Assembly (NCBI GenBank): GCA_001970955.1
Contig: MPUH01000100.1
Location: 43,964 to 107,963, forward strand
Direction of reading: 5' to 3'
DNA length: 64,000 nucleotides
Source: Stentor coeruleus
Lineage: Eukaryota; Ciliophora; Heterotrichea; Heterotrichida; Stentoridae
Positions within the stretch are counted from its first letter, which is position 1; the number at the start of each line of letters is the position of its first letter. Of this stretch, positions 17,084 through 26,716 are shown in pieces. The position numbers were made by a program, and so were the translations under genes. The notes beneath the pieces were generated by a model. It searched no databases. It was given only the letters and a program-made list of their open reading frames with translations, and had not been told where the DNA came from.

Positions 17084-19564
17084 ATGGGGAAATGTACGTC
17101 AATGCCACGATCACCACGAAAACTCAGTGTACAGAGTGAAGTTGAAGTTAATGAGCAAGATGATTCAATACCAGAAATTGTCTCGGCAACAGTTTCTAAT
17201 AAAGCTCCTAAAGATCAGTCTAAAGCTTTTATAGCTGAGTCTTTGAAAAAACATTATCTTTTTAGTGGGCTTTCTAAGGAAGATATGGAAATGATGTTTG
17301 CAAAACTAAAACATTATGCTGTCCCTGCAGGGGAAGTGGTTTTTGAACAAGGTGCTGCAGGGAAAAAGTTTTATATCATAGAAAGTGGCAAATTAGAAGT
17401 TTATAGGAACAATGTAAAAAAAACAGTGCTTAAAGAAGGAGAAACAACAGGAGAAATGGCAATATTAACAGACCAAGCCCGTAGAGCTACAATTAAAACA
17501 TCTGAAGATTCAACATTATGGGGTATAGGTCGTGAACAGTTTCGTGCAGCTATCAAAGTTATAAACCAAAAAAACTTTACTATAAACAATGAATTCATCA
17601 GTAACCTCCAATTATTTACCCGTTTACCCGATAGTCAATTAACAGAACTTACTAATGCATGTGTACAACATGATTATCCTGATAACCATAGGATAATTTG
17701 TGAAGGTGATGAAGGTATGCTCTTGTTTATAATCAAAGAAGGAAGTGCTGTAGCAAAAATCAAAGGTGTTGAAAAATTTAGAATAAGCCAAGGGGAGATG
17801 TTTGGTGAAGCTGTAGTTTTAGGTGAAAATCATATAAGGACAATTTCAGTATATACAATAGGTCCTGTAAAAGTATTATCAATATCAAGGGATAGTATAA
17901 TATCGATAATAGGGGAAAATTTTAAAGAAATTATTTATAGGACTCAAGCAAAAAACTCAATGAGTTCAGATAATCTTTTTAGGATGCTGAGTAAAGATAT
18001 TATCCATAATCTTGTTGATAGTATGGAATGGAAATATATAAAACCAGGTGAGTTAGGGATTTCAAGAGAAATGGCTGAAGTGAGTGTTTTTATATTATGT
18101 CTAGGGTCGTTAAGTGGAGGGAGTAAAAACTTTTCTCATTATGAAGTTATTGGGTTTAACCCTAAACATATCCCTGATGAAGGGTTGATAGCTGATAATG
18201 AAGTTGTACTTGGGGTTTTTAGTCGAAAAGACTTAGAAGCATATACAAAAACCTCTTGGCAAAAACTTAAAAGCGAGTTGAAATATATGACTTTTTTAAC
18301 AAAAATCGACATGTTCACTGGGGTTAACCTTTCTAAACTTAGGTATATAGCCTCAAGGGTCACAGTTCAAGAGTTCGACAAAAAAGAAGTTATTTATCGT
18401 TATAATGATGAAGCTCATATATTTTATGTTCTTAAACATGGTTCAGTTGAAATACTCCATAATGGGAAAATCCTTAGAGTCCTTAGCAAATATGATGTTT
18501 TTGGTGATAGGTGTATTGAAGAACCTATTAGATCAAATACCGCAAGAGCCTTAAGTAATTGTTTATGTCTTGTTATAAATGCTGTAGATTTCAGAGATAT
18601 AATGGATGATTCAACAAGAACAATTCTTAAGAAAAAAAAGTCGTTTCTATCAACATTCAGTCTTAATCAAATCCTCATGATCAGACAAATTGACTCTAAT
18701 GGTTATAAATTCAAATTCTTAACATATGTGGAAATGACTAGGAATTACTATCAAGTTAATGTTATAGCTAAAGAGTTTTTCGATAATGTAGAGAAATTTA
18801 ATCAAGTAATTCAAGAAAAAAATATCGCAATGCAGATGGAGCATTTGTTTATCCAAAAATCTGTAAAAACTTTTTCTGATTCACGTTTTCTGTATTTAGT
18901 ATATGAATATATCGATGCAATTCCTTTATCAACATTGTTAACTAAAAAAATCACTGAAGATTATGCTAAGTTTTTAGCTGCATGTTTAACTTTGATACTT
19001 GAGTATTTACATGATAAAGATATTATATATAGAAGTTTGTCTCCTCAAAATATAAATATTAATGCTAATGGATACCCAAACATATGGAATTTTTATAGAG
19101 CTAAGATTATAAAAGGAAGGACTATGAGTTTATTAGATGACCCTATATACACTGCTCCTGAGGTTAGTTTGAAAAATGGATATACAAAAAGTATTGATCA
19201 ATGGAGTTTAGGGATTATAATATATCAATTGTTATATTGTTCTTTACCTTTTGAAATTAAAAATACAGATGATCCTATGAATATATATAGAAAAACAACT
19301 ACAGGTAAACTTGTATTTCCTCAAGATAGTAAATTTATAAGAGGTAATGAAGTTATTGCGGATTTACTTAAATTGACACCTAAAGATAGACTATCATTGC
19401 ATGGGTTGAAATTGTCGAGATGGTTAGATTCGATTGATTGGGAGAGAATTAGTGCTGGGAAAATGAGTTCACCGTTTAAACCAGATGTCGTTTCGGTTAA
19501 ACAGTCTGTGAAAAATGCTAAGCTTATAAGTTTGACGAGATATTTGAATGTAAGGGATATGTAG
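17084..19564 (+). CDS. PKG-like protein with four CNB-type domains and a pseudokinase domain
   Basis: Resembles alveolate cGMP-dependent protein kinase. I start at MGKCTSMP, a good N-myristoylation signal; an in-frame ATG lies 12 codons upstream (17048). CNB-A (about 55-160) keeps GEMAILTDQARRAT, close to a working phosphate-binding cassette. CNB-B is partial (GEMFGEAVVLGE...RT). A third repeat is degenerate. A fourth (about 400-500) has VFGDRCIEE..RSNTA. The kinase-like domain (about 545-800) keeps a Lys (IAKEF) and APE (TAPEVS), but HRD is YRS (Asp to Ser, residue 651), DFG is NFY (Asp to Asn, residue 669), and the Gly-rich loop is missing. It is therefore probably catalytically dead: a cyclic-nucleotide-regulated scaffold or sensor at membranes. 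The 826-aa frame ends TAG without breaks. Confidence 0.88.
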   Translation: MGKCTSMPRSPRKLSVQSEVEVNEQDDSIPEIVSATVSNKAPKDQSKAFIAESLKKHYLFSGLSKEDMEMMFAKLKHYAVPAGEVVFEQGAAGKKFYIIESGKLEVYRNNVKKTVLKEGETTGEMAILTDQARRATIKTSEDSTLWGIGREQFRAAIKVINQKNFTINNEFISNLQLFTRLPDSQLTELTNACVQHDYPDNHRIICEGDEGMLLFIIKEGSAVAKIKGVEKFRISQGEMFGEAVVLGENHIRTISVYTIGPVKVLSISRDSIISIIGENFKEIIYRTQAKNSMSSDNLFRMLSKDIIHNLVDSMEWKYIKPGELGISREMAEVSVFILCLGSLSGGSKNFSHYEVIGFNPKHIPDEGLIADNEVVLGVFSRKDLEAYTKTSWQKLKSELKYMTFLTKIDMFTGVNLSKLRYIASRVTVQEFDKKEVIYRYNDEAHIFYVLKHGSVEILHNGKILRVLSKYDVFGDRCIEEPIRSNTARALSNCLCLVINAVDFRDIMDDSTRTILKKKKSFLSTFSLNQILMIRQIDSNGYKFKFLTYVEMTRNYYQVNVIAKEFFDNVEKFNQVIQEKNIAMQMEHLFIQKSVKTFSDSRFLYLVYEYIDAIPLSTLLTKKITEDYAKFLAACLTLILEYLHDKDIIYRSLSPQNININANGYPNIWNFYRAKIIKGRTMSLLDDPIYTAPEVSLKNGYTKSIDQWSLGIIIYQLLYCSLPFEIKNTDDPMNIYRKTTTGKLVFPQDSKFIRGNEVIADLLKLTPKDRLSLHGLKLSRWLDSIDWERISAGKMSSPFKPDVVSVKQSVKNAKLISLTRYLNVRDM

Positions 19565-20010
19565 GAAAATTTGGTCATTGAAGGACCTTCGAAGAAAATA
19601 CTCAAGTTTAATTGGGAAAAACACTTTTGATAAGCTAGAATGTATTTAAGTTATGATAATGGGAGATTTTTTATTTTTGGTTAAGTTAGAGATAGGAAGT
19701 TTAGAACAGAGATGATTTAGTTGTGGAGTTTATATTATGAGTTTTGGTTTTAATTTTTTTAGGCGATTTATGTTATGCTTTGGGTGTATGTTTATGATTT
19801 TACTATATTTTTTTAACCTCAAGTGTTGATGATTTATATAATCTATCTCTTAATCAAAAACCAAAAAAGTCTTTGCATATTCCCCATGAACCCTTAAACC
19901 TATTCCCATTCTCTAAAAATCTCCAAATCTCCTTTATTTCCTAAATAAACCATAATCAAATTATCTTAATTTTAATTTAAAACTAATGCAAAACTCAAAT
20001 AATGTTTAAA
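19565..20010. other. Intergenic, G-rich 3' flank switching to C-rich 5' flank
   Basis: No gene seen. Up to about 19800 the + strand is G-rich and C-poor (3' flank of the PKG-like gene). After that it becomes C-rich and G-poor (5' flank of the coiled-coil gene). This is the clearest example of the switch between two tandem genes. Confidence 0.6.
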
Positions 20011-23000
20011 ATGGAAAACTTTAGTTCTAGTAGCAGTGGCATGAGCGAATCTGGATTTAATGATTTTATGAACAATTCAGAGTCGTCTTCTGACTATATG
20101 CCTGTTTCAAGGAACAACAAAAAAACTGCAGGGCGGCCAAATACTGGTGACCCTTATGCATATGATATAGACTTTGGGGACATAAAAATCCCATCAAAAG
20201 TCCAACCCAAGCCAGCTCCAAAGCCAGTAGCTAAAAAACCTCCAGCACGAGTTAAATCTCCTCATGAAGACTCAGATGATACTCCAAGTGCAAGACCTAA
20301 GACAACTGGTTCGAAATTTGGGGAAATACATAAAGAGTTCAACAAAATGCTTAAAAATGTTAAAAAAGAAAGTTCTGATGAATCCGAGAGCGAAAGCTCG
20401 AGCAGTATGCACACAAAACCTAAACTTCAAGAATGGGGAAATATTAAAAAAGATTATCTTCCTTCTAGTTATGATGATGAATCAAGTGAGTCTAATAAAA
20501 AGTATAAAATTAAAACTGAACCGTTTACAGCAAAAGTAAACCAACCAATAAGTTTAAACAAAAAACTAGACATCCCTAAAGACTCAGCAAAAGATCAGAA
20601 ATTCGGTAGGGATAACCAGAAAGGTTTTTTCAAAGACCCAAACGAAGGTAAAAGAATCGGTGGGTTTTCACCTTTAGAAAGTGATTTTCTTAGCAGTAGC
20701 GAAATCGATAGCGAGTATAAATTGAATAGTAAAGAAGAGGGAAGTAGTTCAAAAAATCCCGACAAAGAAAGCGAATTGTACTCAGGTGCAAGCCAAGACA
20801 CTGATCCAAAAGACATTTATGCCAAAGCTCGTAAAGCTATGAATATAAGCAGTGATGAAGTTGAAGAAGAAAGTGAAAATAGCGAAGATAGCGATATGGA
20901 CAGTGAAGACCAATATTCTTTAACTCAATCACAAATAGAAAGAAAGGAAGAAAAACCTTCAGGTGGATTTTCAGACTATTTAAACAAACCTACAGATAAA
21001 ACTCCAAGTAGTAAACCTAAAGATAGCAAAGGGACTTCTGAAGTTTATACAGAAAAAACTTCAGAAAAAGTGTCTGATAAGCATTCGGAAATATATTCTG
21101 AAAGTCAGTCTGAAAAATATACTGAAACTTATTCTGAAAAATTTGAAGAATATGAATCTCATCAGTTTTCTGGTAAGGAACCAGGGTTTTCACAAGGTAA
21201 AACTGCTGAGTTTGGGTCACAAATGCAGAATAAAGTGGGAAAAGTTGGGGAAAGTGTTTTTAAGCTTAAGGAAATTGAGGAATATCCTATGGAAGATGAT
21301 AGTAAGAGGGTTGGGACACCTAATGTTTATGGAAATGATGCTAAACCCCCAGTTTCTAAACAATATCGACCACAGACGACTAATGATAGGCTGATTACGA
21401 GGGAAAGGGAGTTGGAAATAGAAATAGTGGATTTGAGAAAAACAGTTCAGGATATGGAGTTAGAACTTCAGAATAAACAAGAACAAGTTTATTTTCTTGA
21501 GAGGAAAGAAAAACAGGCGAATTTTGCTAAGATTGAATATGAAGCTTTAGAGAAGGTTAAAACTCAACTCCGAGAAGCTTATCATAAAATTGAGTTATAC
21601 AAAATAGAAACTGAAGAGCTTATAAAACAAGTGGACTATACTGAAGCCCGGGTTAAGGATCTTGAAGCTGAAAACCTTATACTAAGAACAGACTTGGATA
21701 GAAAAGAAAAAAATGTTGATGAACGGATTAAAACAGCTGAGTCACGGACATCAGAAAGAATGATAAAAGAGCTCACAAGACAATTTGAGCTTGATAGAGA
21801 AGACCTACTACGAAGCAAAAAAGACTTAGAAATCGAGTCTAATCGAATAAAATCAGACATACTAAGACTTGAAGGGGAAAACCGTGACTTACGAAATAAA
21901 ATATGGACTCTTCGCGATCAAGAAGAAAAAATCAAAGAACTTCAACAAGAAAACTATATGTTAAGCAAAAAAAATCCTCAAGAAGTAGTTGTTGAAGCAT
22001 CAAAAGAACCTATAAACGAAGCTCTACAAAAAGAAATCTATTTACAAGAAAATCTTATCCACGGATTCCAAAAAGAAAACGAAAAACTCATGAACGAAAT
22101 CCGATCATTAAAAAACCAAATCAAAGACGAAAGGCTTAAAGCTCAACAAGAAGGGAAAAAATTCGATCAATTAAAAACAAGTCTTATAAGCGAACATGGA
22201 GGAGTTCTGATTAAAGAAAATGTGTCTGACCTAGGGAATTTCAGTTCTTTAGCTGGTGGGACTGTAATTAATAAAGAAGAGTTTCTTAATCTTAAAGAAA
22301 ACCTTGCAAGGATGACAAAAGAAATAATGGAAAAAGAAAAAGTTTATAGAGAAAAGGAGTTACAAATGTGTGAGACAATAGAGAAACTAAAGAAATACAA
22401 GTTTGAAGCTGAGTTTGTTATAAATAGTTTGCAGACTTCACAAGAGTTTATAAGCCGCAGGGCAGTAGATATAGAGAAGCAAGAAATTATAAGAAAATAT
22501 GAGCAAGAAATTGAAGATTTAAAACAAAAATTAGATAATACAGAAAACCAGTCTCAAACAGGACAAGAAAACATGAGGTTAAAATTCTTAGAAGATCATT
22601 GTCGATCTTTAGAAGAAGCTTTAAAACAAAAAGAACCTATTTCAGCTTTAATCAAAGCAGTTAAACCAGAAGGTCCAGATCAAAGCACAACTTATATAAA
22701 GAAAATATCTGAACTTGAAGAGTTATTAAGAAAAAAAACTATTGATTATGATGAGTTAATAAGGAAAAAAATGGGTGAAAGTGAAGGGAAAATGTCAGTA
22801 AAAAGGCCAAGTAACACTAAAAACCTTCCTAAAGCTGCAGTAAGACCAACAGGTAAAGCTTCAGATCCAATGCTTGTTGATAAAATAAGAGAACTTGAAA
22901 AACATTTAGAAGATACTAAAAATTATTATATATCAAAATTAAATTCTATGCGTCCTGATACAAGTGAAGAAGTGAAGCATTTAAGAGAACAAGTAAATAA

Positions 23001-24606
23001 CTATGAGAAAATTATTCAAACTATAAAATCAGGGACAAAAACAGATTATCCTTCACTGTTTCCTTTTTTAAGCTCATTTTCTGGGTCGATTTGGTGTCAG
23101 ATCTGCCAAGAAGTATCTTTTTTATCCCCAAATATTACGCAGAAGAACTCAAAAGAACTTGTTGCTATTTTAAGTAAAATCATAGAAGTTCTTGAAACTA
23201 ATTCAGCCTCACCATCTTTTGCTTGTTTCGCTTCTTTTGATAAGATCCTTGATAAAACCTTAGGACTTTCTAATCTACTTAAAGGAATACCTAATTGGAA
23301 TCAAGTTGAAAAAATATATAACGAGCTTTGTAATATTATAGAACTTGAACTTTCTACAGCTTGCAGAGGTTCGAGTAGTCAAGTTTGTGAAAAAGATGAA
23401 GAATACTGGTCAGACTTTTCTGATAACGACCAAGAACAAGAAGATCATGAGTTTCTAGAAAGTATGCAAGTCCTTTCACAAATCAAAGAAGGTGTTGGGT
23501 ACTTAAATCGTATTGGAGGAGGATGGCTTAGTCTTGCTCAAGTTCAAGAAATCCTTATTTCTAATATCCCTGACTTAAGCACAATTAACGTTCAAAGTTT
23601 GCTTCGTAGATTTAAATCCCAAGGAGGGAAACTAAACATAGATTCTTTCCTTCATGATTTAAGAGAAAATCCAATCAAATGGTGGGAACAAAAACTTAAA
23701 GATTACACCTGGGAATTACGTAATCAAATATCTTCAAAAGGGAATTTTCAAAGTATTGTAGATAAACAAACCCTCCCTTGGGTCATTGATTGTGTATTAG
23801 AAAAATTTGAAAATTATGTGACAAGAGAAGGAATTGATTATGAAATGCTTACAGAACAACTTTTTTCAGGTAGTTTAACCATATCAAAAAGGAATTTTAG
23901 GAAAAAAGTCCTTGAGCACAAACTCCCATTAACAAGAGAAGAGTGTCATATAATAATCAGAGAACTTGATAGAAGCAAAATGGGGCAAATAACATCAAAA
24001 GTCTTTTTGAATTTCATTAAAAAAAGCCCGAAAGCTGCTTGGATGCCACCAAAAGCTGAGGAGTTCTTTGAACATAAACAATTATCAGAAAGAGATGCTC
24101 AGTTTCTTTTAATGCAAGCTAATAAGAGGATTCAAGAACTTGAGTCTATGCAATTAAAAGAAGATAAAAAACCTAATTTATCAGTTGACCATACTTTAGC
24201 TTTAAAACTTAGAACTGCAGAAGAAGAAGCTGAGAGTATGAAAAGTAAATTATCATATGTTTTTGCTGAAAATGAAAAATTACGTATTGATAAACAAAGA
24301 CTTGAAGCGCATATGTCAAAACAACCTGTTTCTGTTGGGGCTAGTGAATATTTAGCACTTCAACGTAAACTTGAATCTATAGAAGAAAATCATTATCGTC
24401 GAGAACAGGAGCTGAAAAGTAGGATGAGTGGTTTATCGTTTAAAACTGAAAAAGAACTTGATGAGATGAGAAGGAAGCATGAGACTGAAAAATCCATGCT
24501 GCAGAAAATTATTGTGAAAAAAACTGAGGAAATCAATGAGTTTAAAGTCGAACTTGAAGAACTACTTAATGAAATCGAAATACTTAGGGCTAAAAGGAAA
24601 AAGTAA
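20011..24606 (+). CDS. Long coiled-coil protein with EF-hand-like region, right copy
   Basis: A 1531-aa mirror paralogue of 8933-12980. An ATG three codons upstream (20002) is not conserved in the left copy, so I start at MENFSSSSSGM. Layout: acidic Ser/Lys-rich N-terminus (to about 440) with Tyr/Ser/Glu repeats (SEKYTETYSEKFEEYES), coiled coils at about 455-1000, a compact helical region near 1010-1110, EF-hand-like units at about 1150-1330 (RELDRSKMGQIT as the clearest loop), and a C-terminal coil ending RAKRKK. Residues about 666-862 are absent from the left copy. The family is not recognised; the architecture suits a centrosomal or ciliary scaffold. Stop TAA. Confidence 0.88.
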   Translation: MENFSSSSSGMSESGFNDFMNNSESSSDYMPVSRNNKKTAGRPNTGDPYAYDIDFGDIKIPSKVQPKPAPKPVAKKPPARVKSPHEDSDDTPSARPKTTGSKFGEIHKEFNKMLKNVKKESSDESESESSSSMHTKPKLQEWGNIKKDYLPSSYDDESSESNKKYKIKTEPFTAKVNQPISLNKKLDIPKDSAKDQKFGRDNQKGFFKDPNEGKRIGGFSPLESDFLSSSEIDSEYKLNSKEEGSSSKNPDKESELYSGASQDTDPKDIYAKARKAMNISSDEVEEESENSEDSDMDSEDQYSLTQSQIERKEEKPSGGFSDYLNKPTDKTPSSKPKDSKGTSEVYTEKTSEKVSDKHSEIYSESQSEKYTETYSEKFEEYESHQFSGKEPGFSQGKTAEFGSQMQNKVGKVGESVFKLKEIEEYPMEDDSKRVGTPNVYGNDAKPPVSKQYRPQTTNDRLITRERELEIEIVDLRKTVQDMELELQNKQEQVYFLERKEKQANFAKIEYEALEKVKTQLREAYHKIELYKIETEELIKQVDYTEARVKDLEAENLILRTDLDRKEKNVDERIKTAESRTSERMIKELTRQFELDREDLLRSKKDLEIESNRIKSDILRLEGENRDLRNKIWTLRDQEEKIKELQQENYMLSKKNPQEVVVEASKEPINEALQKEIYLQENLIHGFQKENEKLMNEIRSLKNQIKDERLKAQQEGKKFDQLKTSLISEHGGVLIKENVSDLGNFSSLAGGTVINKEEFLNLKENLARMTKEIMEKEKVYREKELQMCETIEKLKKYKFEAEFVINSLQTSQEFISRRAVDIEKQEIIRKYEQEIEDLKQKLDNTENQSQTGQENMRLKFLEDHCRSLEEALKQKEPISALIKAVKPEGPDQSTTYIKKISELEELLRKKTIDYDELIRKKMGESEGKMSVKRPSNTKNLPKAAVRPTGKASDPMLVDKIRELEKHLEDTKNYYISKLNSMRPDTSEEVKHLREQVNNYEKIIQTIKSGTKTDYPSLFPFLSSFSGSIWCQICQEVSFLSPNITQKNSKELVAILSKIIEVLETNSASPSFACFASFDKILDKTLGLSNLLKGIPNWNQVEKIYNELCNIIELELSTACRGSSSQVCEKDEEYWSDFSDNDQEQEDHEFLESMQVLSQIKEGVGYLNRIGGGWLSLAQVQEILISNIPDLSTINVQSLLRRFKSQGGKLNIDSFLHDLRENPIKWWEQKLKDYTWELRNQISSKGNFQSIVDKQTLPWVIDCVLEKFENYVTREGIDYEMLTEQLFSGSLTISKRNFRKKVLEHKLPLTREECHIIIRELDRSKMGQITSKVFLNFIKKSPKAAWMPPKAEEFFEHKQLSERDAQFLLMQANKRIQELESMQLKEDKKPNLSVDHTLALKLRTAEEEAESMKSKLSYVFAENEKLRIDKQRLEAHMSKQPVSVGASEYLALQRKLESIEENHYRREQELKSRMSGLSFKTEKELDEMRRKHETEKSMLQKIIVKKTEEINEFKVELEELLNEIEILRAKRKK

Positions 24607-24867
24607 TATAAGATAATAATACTCTTATACAATTAATTATAAACTTTCTATATAATTGTATTCTAAAAATGCTAAAAAATCATTTCTGCGGTTTAATTCT
24701 TATTTTAATTATCTAAAACTATATTATACCCTTATACTAATATCCATAAATCTGAAAACTATTTAATTCTCCACAAACGTAAAACCTTTTAACCAGTTAT
24801 TTGACTTAAATACTTATAGTAACTTTAACACCTTATAAGTTAATGATATAAAATTCTAATATAATAA

Positions 24868-25977
24868 ATGTCTGTTGATAGTAATGAAATCGATAAAATT
24901 TTGGCTGAGCCTGACGAAGTAATACATGCGGCTATTGAGAACATCGTTGAAGCTGCTAATGAAATCCTTGAGTCAGGGCCACCTTATTTATTCATTACAT
25001 TAGAAAACCCTTACTACATTGCTGGAGATAACATATGTGGACAAGTCCTCTTAGATCTGCCAAAAAGACTTAAAAAAGGCACCCTGAACCTTTCATGTCA
25101 GGGATGCGAAGAAGTTCATGTCTTCCATCAAAATGTTCCAGTGTCGCAATATACAAACAAAATATTTTCATTGAACAGCGAGCTTAAATCATGGCGTCGG
25201 CTTAAAGAAGGAGGGTATATAGTTCCATTCCAGTTTAAACTTCCTCAGCATTGTCCACCAAGTTTCTACTTTTCTGGATCAAACGAAGAGAATTTTTATC
25301 TGAAAGCACAAATCAGTTACACCATGGTGGCGAAATTCACATATAGGAAAATGCAAGAAGAGCTTATACACTCTAAAGTACTGAATATCAGGAGTATTGA
25401 ATGTAGAAACAACCCCAAAGTTGAAGCTGAGACTATGGAATTCGTTCATGGTTTTTGTTGTAGTTCAAGCAAAGGATCATCAGTGTTCAAACTTGTCCAT
25501 ACTGCTGATGAACATCCTATGGCTAATGGTCCTATAAGTTTTAAGTTAGTTCCTGACAATGGGAATTGCTCAGTGCCAATAAATCAAGTTGTTGCAGAAA
25601 TTACTATGGAGCTAGAACTTGTGGGAAGAGAAAGAAATTATATGTTAAATCAGACTATAAAAAGCATACCAAGGATTACATGGATCGCTGCTTATACAAG
25701 TTTAGTGTTTGAGAAAGATTTTGAGTTCTCTTCTGATTTGAAGATTGCTGGGGAAGACTTAAATGTTTCTAGTATTAGTACCCAGTATATTAAGTGCAGG
25801 TATGCTGTAAAAGTACATGTGCACTATGATATGGGTTTGAAAAAAGTCCCAGCCTGTGTGGGGATGAATATTCATGTTAATCCTTCAATACCTATAGAAA
25901 AACATAAAAACACTTTACCAACAGACTGGACTGGAGAATCTGAGCCTGTTATCAAACTTGTTCCAGAGAATATTTAA
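24868..25977 (+). CDS. Arrestin-domain protein
   Basis: A 369-aa protein. After a 35-residue helical lead, residues about 38-190 match an arrestin N-terminal sandwich: LFITLENPYYIAGDNICGQV is the typical start ('...L..p.Y..Ge.I.G.V'), followed by FPFQ-like VPFQFKLPQHCPPSFY. Residues 200-355 form the second sandwich. The C-terminus is short. The likely role is an adaptor in membrane-protein endocytosis or signalling (alpha-arrestin/VPS26-like), cargo unknown. It lies in the right-arm block absent from the left arm, on the same strand as and downstream of the coiled-coil gene. Confidence 0.82.
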   Translation: MSVDSNEIDKILAEPDEVIHAAIENIVEAANEILESGPPYLFITLENPYYIAGDNICGQVLLDLPKRLKKGTLNLSCQGCEEVHVFHQNVPVSQYTNKIFSLNSELKSWRRLKEGGYIVPFQFKLPQHCPPSFYFSGSNEENFYLKAQISYTMVAKFTYRKMQEELIHSKVLNIRSIECRNNPKVEAETMEFVHGFCCSSSKGSSVFKLVHTADEHPMANGPISFKLVPDNGNCSVPINQVVAEITMELELVGRERNYMLNQTIKSIPRITWIAAYTSLVFEKDFEFSSDLKIAGEDLNVSSISTQYIKCRYAVKVHVHYDMGLKKVPACVGMNIHVNPSIPIEKHKNTLPTDWTGESEPVIKLVPENI

Positions 25978-26065
25978 TATACTTTTTTTTGCTTAAAACA
26001 TAAAAACAAGCTTTTTTTAAAGTCTTTTTATACAATTTTTGATAAATGCATAGAATACATATTAA

Positions 26066-26662
26066 ATGTGGAATACCTTAGCTGGATGCAAAGAAATAGC
26101 AGAAATAGATGCGATGACTGAGCATATGATTCATAGGCATAAGCTGAATACAATAAAATCGAGAATTAATAACAGACCTCCAAAGATCATGCATCATTTG
26201 AAAATAAAAGCAAAAAAAGAGCTTGAAGAGCAGAAATCCCAAGCTGAGATTCAATACAATAACCAACTTTTACTTAAGAAACTTGAGAAAATTGAATCAA
26301 ACCCTTCTAAGAATTACTCTTTAAGCAAAAATCGATCAGGTAATTTAAACAGACTACGCATTGATGAACTTTTACGTATAAGTGATGAAAACACTAAAAT
26401 CCTCAACCGAATCCAATCAGCAAAATCTTATTATTCAGCCAAAAAGCAACAAAGAGAATATCTTTATAGCAAATATCTATCAATCCAACTCTCAGAAAAT
26501 GCCCGAAGAATCTCTCGAGTCTCAACCTACAACCCATCAAGTCTTACTCAAACTATAAAATCAGCCAAAAGTTATAGACCAAACACAGCATCTGATATAT
26601 ACAAATCTAGTCATAAATCCACAAGGCCAGTAAGTGCTAAACAAATCAAAGAAAATTTATAA
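26066..26662 (+). CDS. CFAP97/Hemingway-like ciliary protein
   Basis: A 198-aa protein. The core is the CFAP97 pattern: a basic helix with EIQYNNQLLLKKLEKIES, then LNRLRIDELLRISDENTKIL followed by NRIQSAKSYYS, corresponding to the '..R..EL.RI..EN..iL.RI.....Y' motif. The tail is Ser/Tyr/Arg-rich (PNTASDIYKSSHKSTRPVS). Family members localise to cilia and are needed for motile axonemes. It starts 88 nt after the arrestin stop and is convergent with the propeller gene, 54 nt between stops. It is private to the right arm. Confidence 0.75.
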   Translation: MWNTLAGCKEIAEIDAMTEHMIHRHKLNTIKSRINNRPPKIMHHLKIKAKKELEEQKSQAEIQYNNQLLLKKLEKIESNPSKNYSLSKNRSGNLNRLRIDELLRISDENTKILNRIQSAKSYYSAKKQQREYLYSKYLSIQLSENARRISRVSTYNPSSLTQTIKSAKSYRPNTASDIYKSSHKSTRPVSAKQIKENL

Positions 26663-26716
26663 ACTAATTTTTCTAATAAAAAAATAAAACTTATGCATTT
26701 TTTTTATATGTTTATC

